Shown here one piece after another: positions 1 through 7,034 of a stretch of 49,588 nt of DNA (its first letter is position 1; each line of letters begins with the position of its first letter). The translations under genes and the position numbers were made by a program. This stretch comes from an uncultured Lachnospiraceae bacterium (lineage in GTDB: Bacteria > Bacillota > Clostridia > Lachnospirales > Lachnospiraceae), in assembly GCA_947630595.1 (NCBI GenBank), contig CANRIG010000013.1:1-49588 (forward strand), given 5' to 3'. The notes under the pieces were generated by a model. The model searched no databases and was not told where the DNA came from. It was given only the letters and a program-made list of their open reading frames with translations.

Positions 1-150
1 AATCCGGTCTTTAACAGTTGTGTAAGTAGAAAATCGCCGCAACCGCCGAATCTAAGCGGCTTGCAGCGATTTGAATCTCTGAAATGAAATATGGTAATTT
101 TTGCTTTCCTGAGAAGATATGAAAATTTTTTGAGTTCACACAAAGGGCTC

Positions 151-1881
151 CTATTCTCTTCCTTTGCTCTTTTTCTGAATCTCCCTCATCTTCTGCCGGG
201 TGATGAATTGATAGTCTGTCCGGAAACCGCAGAGCTCATGCAGGGCGTCGGTAAGTCTGCTGCGCCTGTAGAGTGGCATGTAGCCCTGGCTTTCGATATC
301 CGCAAAGTTCATCTCCCTTAACGTCCCAAGGATCTCCTCGCAGGTATATCCATCCCCCAGCTTTTTTTCCAGGATGCGGTAAATTAATAGGGCAAGGAAA
401 CAGGTCAGGAAATGAGCCTTGATCCTGTCCTCCAGTCGTACAAATGCAGGCCGGGATTCAAAATCATCCTTCATGATGCGGAAGCATTCTTCAATCTGCC
501 ATCTTCCCTCACTGACCTTCAGGATAGGGGCCACGTCATCGTCCAGAAGGTCCGTGCATACGGCGTACAGTCCGTCGTATCTGGCCTCTTCAGCAATCTT
601 TTCCTCGTCCAGGTAGTAACGGATGCCGGCTTTCTCCCCATTTTCTGTTATTGCCAGCTTTCCCACAAACCTGGCCGGATCATTCGGGTTCCTCCGTTCG
701 GTTTTTCGTTTCCCGGACGCGACCATTTTTTCTGCGCGTTCCACCTGCCTGCGGCGGAGCTCCCTCTGGTAGACCGCATATTTGGGGGAGTAGGTGATGA
801 TCAGCCGCTGGTACAGCTTTTTTGTCGTGTAAGGGCAGTCCTTATAAAAAAGGCTGTTTTCCTCACCATCCGCGAGGTCTGAAAGGCTTACCGGCTTATC
901 ATCTGACAGGCGTCGGAACCCGCTGCCATTAAGTGCCCATTCCCGTTCTTCTTCAGGCAGTTTCTTTATGGACTGGGTCACGATGAATGACCGTTCCCCC
1001 ATGTGGTTGAGTTCCCGGTTTTTCTCCGAGCCAAGTCCCGCGTCACAGCAGTAAATAAAACGGGAATGGCCAAACTCCCGGAGAATGATCTCTTCCAGTG
1101 GTTTCAGGGACAGCTGTTCATTTTGGTTGCCGGGGAAGATGGAGAAAGCCAGGGGGATCCCGTCCCCGTCCGTGAACAATCCCATCTGCACAATGGGGTT
1201 GGGGCGGTGCTCCTTGCTTTTCCCGTATTTTTTGATCCCGTCTTCCTGCTCGATTTCGAAATAGTAGTTTGTGCAGTCATAGTAAAGGACACGGTCATTC
1301 CTGTTTATCAGGAAGCTGCTGTTCTTATACATCTCCGACTGTATGAAGTCACACTCAGCGGCAAGGACATCGAGGGCGCGGTAGATATCGTGTTCCTGGT
1401 AGGACGGCTTCTCGAGAAACTCCAGTGCCGTTTTGTAGGAAGCGAGTTTGCTTCCGGGTTCGAGTATCCTGGTATAGACCAGATCGGACAGGATGGCATT
1501 CAGGTCATACTGGTAATGATGCCGGGAATGGATCTTCCGGCAGACCCGGTTGAGGCCAAGTCCGTAATAGATGGGCTGAAGGAAAAGGTAACCGCCTTTA
1601 TAAAGTTTCTGGCAGTTGTAATCTAAGGGCCTGTCTGCATGAAAAGGAATGAGGACCAATTTAGCCTCTTTTTCCTTTTTATATTTTTCAGTTTCTATTC
1701 TGGCCTGTTCCCGGGCCCATTCCATGACATCATCGCGGGTAGGGCCGTGCTCCTTGAGCAGCTCCTGAAGAGTACCAAGCTTGCGGACGATTACGGAAGT
1801 ACTTTTTCCCTTCTCATTAATGAACCCTTTTGAAATATAGAAAGATTCCGCATTTTTTGATCTGGATGTTGTTACACGCAT
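151..1881 (-). CDS. IS1634/IS4-family DDE transposase
   Basis: This is a cut-and-paste DDE transposase of the DDE_Tnp_1 (IS4-like) superfamily and most resembles the IS1634 group. The length of 576 aa is normal for that group, so the gene looks intact. Visible motifs are the first catalytic Asp in YYDCTNYYFE (about residue 202), the second in CCDAGLGS (about residue 280), and the glutamate region RWQIEECFRIMK towards the C-terminus, which corresponds to the Y-R-E-K signature. The ATG at 1881 has a strong GGAGG site at good spacing and a consensus promoter just upstream. It sits beside a truncated flavodoxin-like gene, so it may have contributed to that damage. The family-level call is firm; the subgroup is less certain. 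Confidence 0.92.
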   Translation of the reverse strand: MRVTTSRSKNAESFYISKGFINEKGKSTSVIVRKLGTLQELLKEHGPTRDDVMEWAREQARIETEKYKKEKEAKLVLIPFHADRPLDYNCQKLYKGGYLFLQPIYYGLGLNRVCRKIHSRHHYQYDLNAILSDLVYTRILEPGSKLASYKTALEFLEKPSYQEHDIYRALDVLAAECDFIQSEMYKNSSFLINRNDRVLYYDCTNYYFEIEQEDGIKKYGKSKEHRPNPIVQMGLFTDGDGIPLAFSIFPGNQNEQLSLKPLEEIILREFGHSRFIYCCDAGLGSEKNRELNHMGERSFIVTQSIKKLPEEEREWALNGSGFRRLSDDKPVSLSDLADGEENSLFYKDCPYTTKKLYQRLIITYSPKYAVYQRELRRRQVERAEKMVASGKRKTERRNPNDPARFVGKLAITENGEKAGIRYYLDEEKIAEEARYDGLYAVCTDLLDDDVAPILKVSEGRWQIEECFRIMKDDFESRPAFVRLEDRIKAHFLTCFLALLIYRILEKKLGDGYTCEEILGTLREMNFADIESQGYMPLYRRSRLTDALHELCGFRTDYQFITRQKMREIQKKSKGRE

Positions 1882-1901
1882 AATGAAGTCCTCCTTTTTT
1901 C

Positions 1902-1930
1902 ATTATACAGTACATTACAATAAAATACAA
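1902..1930 (-). promoter_or_regulatory. Promoter of the transposase gene
   Basis: Read on the minus strand, TTGTAT (1925-1930) and TATAAT (1902-1907) are separated by 17 bp. The transposase ATG follows about 20 bases downstream of the -10 box. Confidence 0.65.
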
Positions 1931-1952
1931 TATAATAAAACAAAAAATTTGA

Positions 1953-1982
1953 CAAAAAGAAAGCAGGCATTATGCGGCCTGC
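1953..1982 (-). terminator. Rho-independent terminator of the truncated flavodoxin gene
   Basis: On the minus strand GCAGGC, an 8-base loop and GCCTGC form a 6-bp stem followed by a T-rich run. It begins about 19 bases after the stop codon of the 35-codon flavodoxin remnant, the position expected of a native gene terminator. Confidence 0.6.
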
Positions 1983-2000
1983 AGATATTTTCCTTTTTAT

Positions 2001-2108
2001 TCAACTGTCAAACTCCCGGGTCTCCACGGACGGCCAGTTCTTTGCGACCGCTTTGGAAACCTTTTCCGTTCCTCCTGTGGGGCTGAAAATAATCTGAACA
2101 TATTTCAT
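2001..2108 (-). pseudogene. Truncated flavodoxin-like protein (N-terminal 35 residues)
   Basis: The ORF starts at an ATG (2108) with a GGGAGGG ribosome site and begins MKYVQIIFSPTGGTEKVSK. The SPTGGT loop is the FMN-phosphate binding loop seen at the N-terminus of flavodoxin-like proteins, including the ferredoxin-flavodoxin (EFR1) type. It stops after 35 codons, where such proteins are normally well over 140 residues. The promoter, an operator-like palindrome, the ribosome site and a terminator are all still in place, so an internal deletion is likelier than simple interruption by the neighbouring IS: bases 1-120 on the other side of the IS do not contain the missing part. A functional micro-protein is possible but unlikely. 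Confidence 0.6.
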
Positions 2109-2125
2109 ATACGTATCCCTCCCAT

Positions 2126-2148
2126 GATGTAAAATTTAAATTTACATC
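2126..2148. promoter_or_regulatory. Palindromic operator candidate (Rrf2 site)
   Basis: GATGTAAA and TTTACATC form a perfect 8-bp inverted repeat around a 7-base AT spacer. It lies directly at and downstream of the predicted start of the minus-strand flavodoxin transcript, between divergent genes one of which is an Rrf2 regulator. It is therefore the natural candidate for that regulator's binding site (inference). Confidence 0.6.
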
Positions 2149-2156
2149 TTTGTTTT

Positions 2157-2185
2157 ATTATACAGCTGGAATGGTGTAGTGTCAA
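2157..2185 (-). promoter_or_regulatory. Consensus promoter of the flavodoxin remnant
   Basis: On the minus strand TTGACA (2180-2185) and TATAAT (2157-2162) are separated by exactly 17 bp, a perfect sigma-A match. The predicted start, near 2150, abuts the palindrome at 2126-2148. Confidence 0.8.
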
Positions 2186-2187
2186 TA

Positions 2188-2216
2188 TTTACACCTGAGC
2201 GAAACTCTGTTAAAAT
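2188..2216 (+). promoter_or_regulatory. Promoter of the Rrf2 gene
   Basis: TTTACA (2188-2193) and TAAAAT (2211-2216) are 17 bp apart. The start would fall just before the AGGAGG ribosome site, giving a very short leader. The promoter lies back-to-back with the divergent flavodoxin promoter. Confidence 0.5.
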
Positions 2217-2238
2217 AGCAGCAGGAGGATTGACGCTT

Positions 2239-2700
2239 ATGCATATCAGTAAAAAATGTTCTGTCGCGGTTCACTGTCTGATTTTCATCCATGAGTACGG
2301 TCAGAAAAGAAAAGTGACCAGTGAATTGCTATCGCTGTCAACAGGGTGCAATCCTGTCACAATCCGCAATATACTGAGCTCTTTAAAAAAGGCAGGCATC
2401 ATCGCCATTCCATTCGGCACCGGCGGCGCTACGATCGCGATGCCTTTGCAGGATATTTCTCTGTACCAAATATGTCTGGCGGTTGAGCCGGACGCGATCC
2501 GCAAGCTGATGGGGATACACGCTTCCCCGTCTCCGCTGTGCCCGGTCGGGAGAAATATCGGTTATGTGCTGAGCAGGACATATCGGACGCTGCAGGACGA
2601 TCTGTCCGGCAGTCTGCAGACCATCTCGCTGCAGCAAATCGTCAATGAATATCACGCCGCCGTTTCTCAGGAGGGCTCTGAGCCGGAGAAAGCGGATTAA
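2239..2700 (+). CDS. Rrf2-family transcriptional regulator
   Basis: This is a 153-residue DNA-binding protein. The N-terminus (MHISKKCSVAVHCLIFIHEY), the helix-turn-helix stretch with STGCNPVTIRNILSSLKKAG, and the following wing (FGTGGATIA) match the Rrf2 family (Pfam Rrf2). The usual three-cysteine Fe-S cluster is not evident, so it may belong to the redox- or small-molecule-sensing cluster-free members. The ATG at 2239 is chosen because AGGAGG lies about 10 bases upstream; the reading frame extends 20 codons further without a ribosome site. It is divergent from the flavodoxin remnant, with a palindrome between them, so it probably repressed that gene and may control itself. Confidence 0.85.
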   Translation: MHISKKCSVAVHCLIFIHEYGQKRKVTSELLSLSTGCNPVTIRNILSSLKKAGIIAIPFGTGGATIAMPLQDISLYQICLAVEPDAIRKLMGIHASPSPLCPVGRNIGYVLSRTYRTLQDDLSGSLQTISLQQIVNEYHAAVSQEGSEPEKAD

Positions 2701-2765
2701 GCAACCCGTGAAATGTCAGGGTATCTCCATCTTCTTCTATAATACCACGTCTGAATGATTTTTTC

Positions 2766-2794
2766 TTGACTTTATTAAATTTATGTGATACTAT
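2766..2794 (+). promoter_or_regulatory. Promoter of the Rpn-type nuclease gene
   Basis: TTGACT (2766-2771) and TACTAT (2789-2794) are 17 bp apart. About 30 bases downstream a small GC hairpin (stem GGCCG 2829-2833, CGGCC 2837-2841) followed by a short T run lies in the leader and could attenuate transcription weakly. Confidence 0.6.
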
Positions 2795-2893
2795 ACAAAT
2801 AATATAGGAATTTCAATTCTGATTTTCCGGCCGGTTCGGCCTGTTTTCACAAAAGAAAAGATTTTTTATAGCGGAAAGAATTGGGGGAATACG

Positions 2894-4168
2894 ATGGGAA
2901 AAACAAACCTGACGGTAAACCGTCTGCTGGAGCGAAAGGATATTTTCGCAGACTTTATAAACGGCACCCTGTTCTGCGGCGAACAGGTATTAAAGGGGGA
3001 TGATCTGACCTTATTGTCCGGGCGTTCCGGTATTATTGCGGAGCAAAATCCGAAGAAAAAAGCAGACAGACATCCGGTTCAGAACATGCCTGAGCTGATG
3101 AAGCTGAAGCAAGTGAAGATAGAGCAAAACAAAGCAGATCAATGTGATGCGGCTCAAGACAGCTTGAATCAGGATAAGGCAGGACAAGCCTATGCAGAGC
3201 AAAGCAATCTGGAACAGAACAAAGCGGGACAAGCTTATGCAGAGCAAAACAGGGCGAAGCAGGGCAAAACGAAACAAGATAAAAAAGATCAGAACAACAT
3301 CCCCTCCGGAAAGCTGGGCGCTCTGGAGCGGTACGGTGACATCCGGATGGAGGCCGGCTTCGGCACCTACTCAGTGATTCTCGCCCACGAAACGCAGCAG
3401 CATGTCCATTATGCCATGCCGGTGCGCAGCATGGTATACGAGGCTCTGGAATATGCTCAGCAAGTACACGCACTGGAAAAACGGCACCTTGAAAATGGCG
3501 ACAGCCTGCGCGGCGACGAATTTCTGTCCGGCCTCACCAGAGAGGACCGGCTGAAGCCCGTGATCTCCGTCGTGCTTTACCTCGGCGACGACTGGGACGG
3601 CTGCAAAAGCCTGTATGAAATGCTGGAGATCGACGAATCCGATCCCCATGCCAGGCTGCTGAAGCCATACCTCCCGCAGCAGCGCCTCAACCTGATTGAA
3701 GCGGGCCGCATGAAACATCCGGAATATTTCCAAACCTGTTTACAACACATATTCGCTATGTTAAACTACAGACAGGATAAAAACAAATTGTATGAGTACA
3801 TTCAGAAAAACCGCGACGCACTGGCGCGGATGGATCACGTAGAAATCACGGCAGCTTTTATCCTGCTGGGCGAACAGAAGCGGGTAGAGGAGCTGTTCCG
3901 GTCAAAAGCAGAAAGTGAGGAAATCGGTATGTGTAAAGCGATTGACGACCTGATCCATGATGGGGAAATGAGAGGCGAAACACGGGGCCTGGAGCGCGGC
4001 AAAGCGGAAGGCTTACAACAGGGCATACAAAAAGGAATCAAACAGGGCGAAAAGCGCCTGGCCGACCTGCTGAGCGCGCTGATTCAGGACGGAAAGCAGC
4101 ATTTACTCTCCGGCATCGCAGCGGATGAGAAATTAAGGGCGGAGCTCTATTTGAAATACCAGATTTGA
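2894..4168 (+). CDS. Rpn-family (PD-(D/E)XK) nuclease/transposase-like protein
   Basis: The overall plan is that of the Rpn/YhgA-like family (PDDEXK_2), recombination-promoting nucleases that are highly expanded in Lachnospiraceae. Recognisable parts are the N-terminus (LLERKDIFADFINGTLF), the core around VHYAMPVRSMVYEALEYAQQV, the FLSGLTREDRLKPVISVVLYLG block, and a charged C-terminal tail with G-rich coiled repeats (GETRGLERGKAEGLQQG). The catalytic region is odd. Where relatives have an E-N-Q type motif this protein reads HETQ, and a Q/K/A-rich repeat of about 60 residues (75-133) splits the nuclease fold. It may be inactive or diverging. The ATG has a GGGGG ribosome site and there is a promoter at 2766. 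No partner gene is evident. Confidence 0.75.
   Translation: MGKTNLTVNRLLERKDIFADFINGTLFCGEQVLKGDDLTLLSGRSGIIAEQNPKKKADRHPVQNMPELMKLKQVKIEQNKADQCDAAQDSLNQDKAGQAYAEQSNLEQNKAGQAYAEQNRAKQGKTKQDKKDQNNIPSGKLGALERYGDIRMEAGFGTYSVILAHETQQHVHYAMPVRSMVYEALEYAQQVHALEKRHLENGDSLRGDEFLSGLTREDRLKPVISVVLYLGDDWDGCKSLYEMLEIDESDPHARLLKPYLPQQRLNLIEAGRMKHPEYFQTCLQHIFAMLNYRQDKNKLYEYIQKNRDALARMDHVEITAAFILLGEQKRVEELFRSKAESEEIGMCKAIDDLIHDGEMRGETRGLERGKAEGLQQGIQKGIKQGEKRLADLLSALIQDGKQHLLSGIAADEKLRAELYLKYQI
3116..3292 (+). repeat. Degenerate tandem repeat inside the Rpn-type gene
   Basis: In-frame units of the type EQNKAGQAYA recur with variation (EQNKADQ, NQDKAGQAYA, EQNKAGQAYA, EQNRAKQ, KQDKKDQ) over residues 75-133. 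The expansion falls where family members have a short connection. Confidence 0.7.
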
Positions 4169-4183
4169 CATGTCAGCAAAACG

Positions 4184-4207
4184 GGCCCTTTGCTTCGGCA
4201 GAGGGCC
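4184..4207 (+). terminator. Hairpin after the Rpn-type gene
   Basis: A 10-bp GC-rich stem (GGCCCTTTGC with GCAGAGGGCC, one G-U pair) closes a TTCG tetraloop 15 bases after the stop codon. The T run after it is poor, so termination may be incomplete. Confidence 0.5.
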
Positions 4208-4332
4208 GGTCTATATTTCCTACATATATCAATTTCCCGCGCATATTTTCATGAATTTTGCCGCATATACTGAGTACCAAAAATGCAGCTTATCCAAAAA
4301 CCCCGTCAAAACGCAGACCCGAAAAAAAACCA

Positions 4333-4360
4333 TTGTATTTTCCGGCCTTTCGTGTATAAT
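4333..4360 (+). promoter_or_regulatory. Promoter of the ParB-like/Bmp gene
   Basis: TTGTAT (4333-4338) and TATAAT (4355-4360) are 16 bp apart. The leader of about 100 bases that follows is GC-rich and contains a GGCGGA/TCCGCC hairpin near 4418-4433. The rest of the 4208-4332 gap shows no gene. Confidence 0.6.
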
Positions 4361-4470
4361 GTAGATTCAATACCGGGGCTTCGCCCGCAGGGGCGGCCGC
4401 GGCGGACCATAACAAACGGCGGACAAATCCGCCCCGTATTGCAAAAATCAGGAAATGGGGATTATACGAT

Positions 4471-6372
4471 ATGTCAGTTGGGGATTATAAAAAAGCATAT
4501 AAATTAGGGAAAAAAGATTATCAGAACCGCCTGCTGCACGGCGAACGGCCGACGCTGCAGGTGCTGGACGACATCCTGCCGACAAACGAGGCCCTGCCCA
4601 TGGTGTCGCTGGGGCTGGTGCAGATTCCGATCGATCAGATCGTCGGCACCCGCTACGAGGGGCGCAGCAGTTCCTTCGCCGGCAATTTCATGCCGATTCT
4701 GGAGGACGGCACGGAGTTTTCGCGCAAATGGGAAAATCTGTGCACCGCGCACGAGACCGAGGGCATCCGCGATCCCATCAAGGCGTACGAATACATGAAC
4801 CGCTTCTATGTGGAGGAGGGCAATAAGCGCGTCAGCGTCATGAAATATTTCGAGGCCATTTCCATCCCGGGCATGGTCACGCGCATTCTGCCTAAGCGCA
4901 CGGAGGAAAAGGAAAACAAAATATACTACGAATTTGTCGATTTTTACCGCCTCTCGCAGGTCAATTACATCTGGTTTTCCAGGGAAGGCAGTTTTGCCTC
5001 CCTGCAGAAGGCCATCGGCAAGGAGCCCGAGGAAATCTGGACGGACGACGACCGCCTGACCTTCAGCTCGGTCTACTCGCGGTTTGCGGCGGCTTACCAG
5101 GCCAACGGCGGCGCGAAGCTTTCGATCACGACCGGCGACGCATTTCTTGCCTTTATCCGGCTGTACGGCTACCGCGAGGCGGACGAACAGGCCGCGAGCG
5201 ATATGAAAAAGCTTATCCTGAAAAGCTGGGAGGAGTTCAAGCTGCTGGCGGAGGACGACGAGATCGACCTGAAAATGAATCCGACCACCGAAAAGAAGCC
5301 GCTGCTCAACCGCCTGCTGCCGCTCGGCCCGTCAAAGCTGAAGATTGCGTTTATTTACGAAAAGACGGCGCGCTCTTCCGCCTGGACCTACGGGCATGAG
5401 CTGGGGAGGCTGCATCTGGAGCAGATGTTCCCCGACGAGATAAACACCGTCTTCTACGACAATGTTACCGTGGACAACATCGACCGGTACCTTGATCAGG
5501 CGGTCGCCGAGGGCTGCAACATCATCTTCACGACCACGCCGGCCTTTGCTCCGGCCAGCGTAAAGGCCGCGATCGCGCACCCGTCGGTCCGCATTCTGAA
5601 CTGCTCGCTCAACACCTCGCACCGCTATATCCGCACCTACTATTCGCGGATGCACGAGGCCAAATTCCTGATGGGCGCCATCGCCGGAGCCATGGCGGAA
5701 AACAACCGCCTGACCTACATCGCCGACTATCCGCTGTTCGGCACCATCGCCAACATCAACGCCTTCGCGCTCGGCGCCAAGATGATCAATCCGCGGGCGA
5801 AGGTTTACCTGGAATGGTCCACGAAAAAAGACGCGGACGTCGCCGAGAGCATCCGGCGCATCGGCCCGGCCTGCGTTTCCGGCAGGGACATGGTGATTCC
5901 GGAGGAAGCGTCGCGCCTCTTCGGGCTTTACTATATAGCGGACGGGCGGACGCGAAATCTGGCGATGCCGCTGTACCACTGGGGCAAATTTTATGAGCAG
6001 CTGATCCGCACGATCATGGACGGCACCTGGAAGTACGACGACAGCTCCTCCGTCAAGGCGATCAACTACTGGTGGGGCATGTCCTCCGGCGTGATAGACG
6101 TGATCTGTTCGCAGAACCTCCCGGTGGGCACCAAGCGCCTGGTCGAACTGCTGAAGCACACGATCAGCGCCGGCGAATTCAACCCGTTCTCCGGTATCCT
6201 CTATTCGCAGACCGGCATCATCAAGGGCGACCCCGGCCACAGCCTGTCGCCGGAGGAAATCGTAAAAATGGACTGGCTCGCCGAGAATGTGATCGGCTCG
6301 ATTCCGGGCGAGGAAGAGCTGCTGGATCAGACCAGACCGGTCCTGTCTCAGCAGGGGCTTCAGAACAAATAA
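4471..6372 (+). CDS. ParB-like N-terminal domain fused to Bmp-type periplasmic-binding fold
   Basis: This 633-residue protein has two parts. The N-terminal 150 or so residues look ParB/sulfiredoxin-like: IPIDQIVGTRYEGR followed by EGNKRVSVMKYF, the pattern of a ParB-type nucleotide-binding domain. From about residue 290 (KLKIAFIYEKTARSSAWTYG) to about 600 it follows the BMP-type substrate-binding fold of ABC transporters for nucleosides (PF02608): AAIAHPSVRILNCSLNT, KFLMGAIAGAMAENNRLTYIA, GMSSGVIDV. There is no signal peptide or lipobox, and no transporter gene nearby, so it is probably a cytoplasmic ligand sensor rather than a transport protein. The metallophosphoesterase gene follows after 32 bases, so the two are likely co-transcribed. 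A nucleoside or nucleotide ligand is inference. Confidence 0.7.
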   Translation: MSVGDYKKAYKLGKKDYQNRLLHGERPTLQVLDDILPTNEALPMVSLGLVQIPIDQIVGTRYEGRSSSFAGNFMPILEDGTEFSRKWENLCTAHETEGIRDPIKAYEYMNRFYVEEGNKRVSVMKYFEAISIPGMVTRILPKRTEEKENKIYYEFVDFYRLSQVNYIWFSREGSFASLQKAIGKEPEEIWTDDDRLTFSSVYSRFAAAYQANGGAKLSITTGDAFLAFIRLYGYREADEQAASDMKKLILKSWEEFKLLAEDDEIDLKMNPTTEKKPLLNRLLPLGPSKLKIAFIYEKTARSSAWTYGHELGRLHLEQMFPDEINTVFYDNVTVDNIDRYLDQAVAEGCNIIFTTTPAFAPASVKAAIAHPSVRILNCSLNTSHRYIRTYYSRMHEAKFLMGAIAGAMAENNRLTYIADYPLFGTIANINAFALGAKMINPRAKVYLEWSTKKDADVAESIRRIGPACVSGRDMVIPEEASRLFGLYYIADGRTRNLAMPLYHWGKFYEQLIRTIMDGTWKYDDSSSVKAINYWWGMSSGVIDVICSQNLPVGTKRLVELLKHTISAGEFNPFSGILYSQTGIIKGDPGHSLSPEEIVKMDWLAENVIGSIPGEEELLDQTRPVLSQQGLQNK

Positions 6373-6404
6373 ACATACATAATCTGAGAAAAGAGACGGC
6401 TGAC

Positions 6405-7034
6405 ATGCGGATCATGGCGATTGCGGACGAAGAATCCGCCTACTTATGGGATTATTTTGACAAAAGCAAGCTGGAAGGGATTGATCTGATCATTTCCTGC
6501 GGCGATCTGCATCCGCATTACCTGTCGTTTCTGGCCACGTTTACCGACGCGCCGGTGCTGTACGTCCACGGAAATCACGACGAAAAATATGACGAGACGC
6601 CGCCCGACGGCTGCATCTGCATCGACGACCGCATTTACGTCCACCAGGGCGTCCGCATCCTGGGGCTGGGCGGTTCGATGCGCTACCGTTCGGGCAGCTA
6701 TCAGTATACGGAGCGCGAAATGCGCAGAAGGGTGCGCCGGCTCTGGTTTCCGCTTCTGCGCCGGCGCGGCTTTGATATTCTGGTGGCGCACGCCCCGGCC
6801 TATCAGCTCAACGACGGCCGCGACCTGCCGCACCAGGGCTTTAAGGTGTTTCTCGATCTGATGGAAAAATATCATCCCCGCTTTTTTCTCCACGGGCATG
6901 TCCATCTCTCCTACGGACGGGCGCACAAGCGCTGCGACAAATATCACGACACACACGTCATCAATGCCTGCGAGCGCTACGTGTTCGACTTCGAGGACGA
7001 GCAGATGGACCCGTCAAAATACGGAAAACATTAG
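6405..7034 (+). CDS. Calcineurin-like metallophosphoesterase
   Basis: This 209-residue enzyme has the calcineurin-like phosphoesterase motif set: an N-terminal Asp (MRIMAIADEES), GDLH (second metal site), GNHDE, HAP and HGHVH. Such enzymes hydrolyse phosphomono- or diesters with two metal ions; the substrate cannot be told from sequence. The usual D-x-H at the first motif reads D-E here, so one metal ligand differs. The start at 6405 is the first Met giving the canonical strand; upstream codons in this frame overlap the preceding gene out of frame. It is the second gene of a pair with the ParB-like/Bmp protein. Its stop overlaps by 4 bases the stop of the convergent SDR-LicD gene. Confidence 0.85.
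   Translation: MRIMAIADEESAYLWDYFDKSKLEGIDLIISCGDLHPHYLSFLATFTDAPVLYVHGNHDEKYDETPPDGCICIDDRIYVHQGVRILGLGGSMRYRSGSYQYTEREMRRRVRRLWFPLLRRRGFDILVAHAPAYQLNDGRDLPHQGFKVFLDLMEKYHPRFFLHGHVHLSYGRAHKRCDKYHDTHVINACERYVFDFEDEQMDPSKYGKH

Larger units (their letters stand above)
121..1953 (-). mobile_element. IS1634/IS4-type insertion sequence (ends approximate)
   Basis: A single transposase gene with its own promoter and no passenger gene has the layout of an insertion sequence. The ends are uncertain. The only end similarity I found is a shared AAATTTTTTG core, read inward near 122-132 on the left and 1943-1952 on the right, which is too weak to define inverted repeats. No target duplication was found. 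Bases 1-120 to the left hold no gene that I can recognise. Confidence 0.4.

Noticed and set aside
121-1953. Defined terminal inverted repeats of the insertion sequence
   Set aside because: Only about ten matching AT-rich bases at each proposed end and no target duplication; not enough to fix the boundaries.
6072-6404. N-terminal extension of the metallophosphoesterase frame
   Set aside because: It overlaps the ParB-like/Bmp gene out of frame, is Arg/Gly-rich and lacks a ribosome site; the fold starts at MRIMAIAD.
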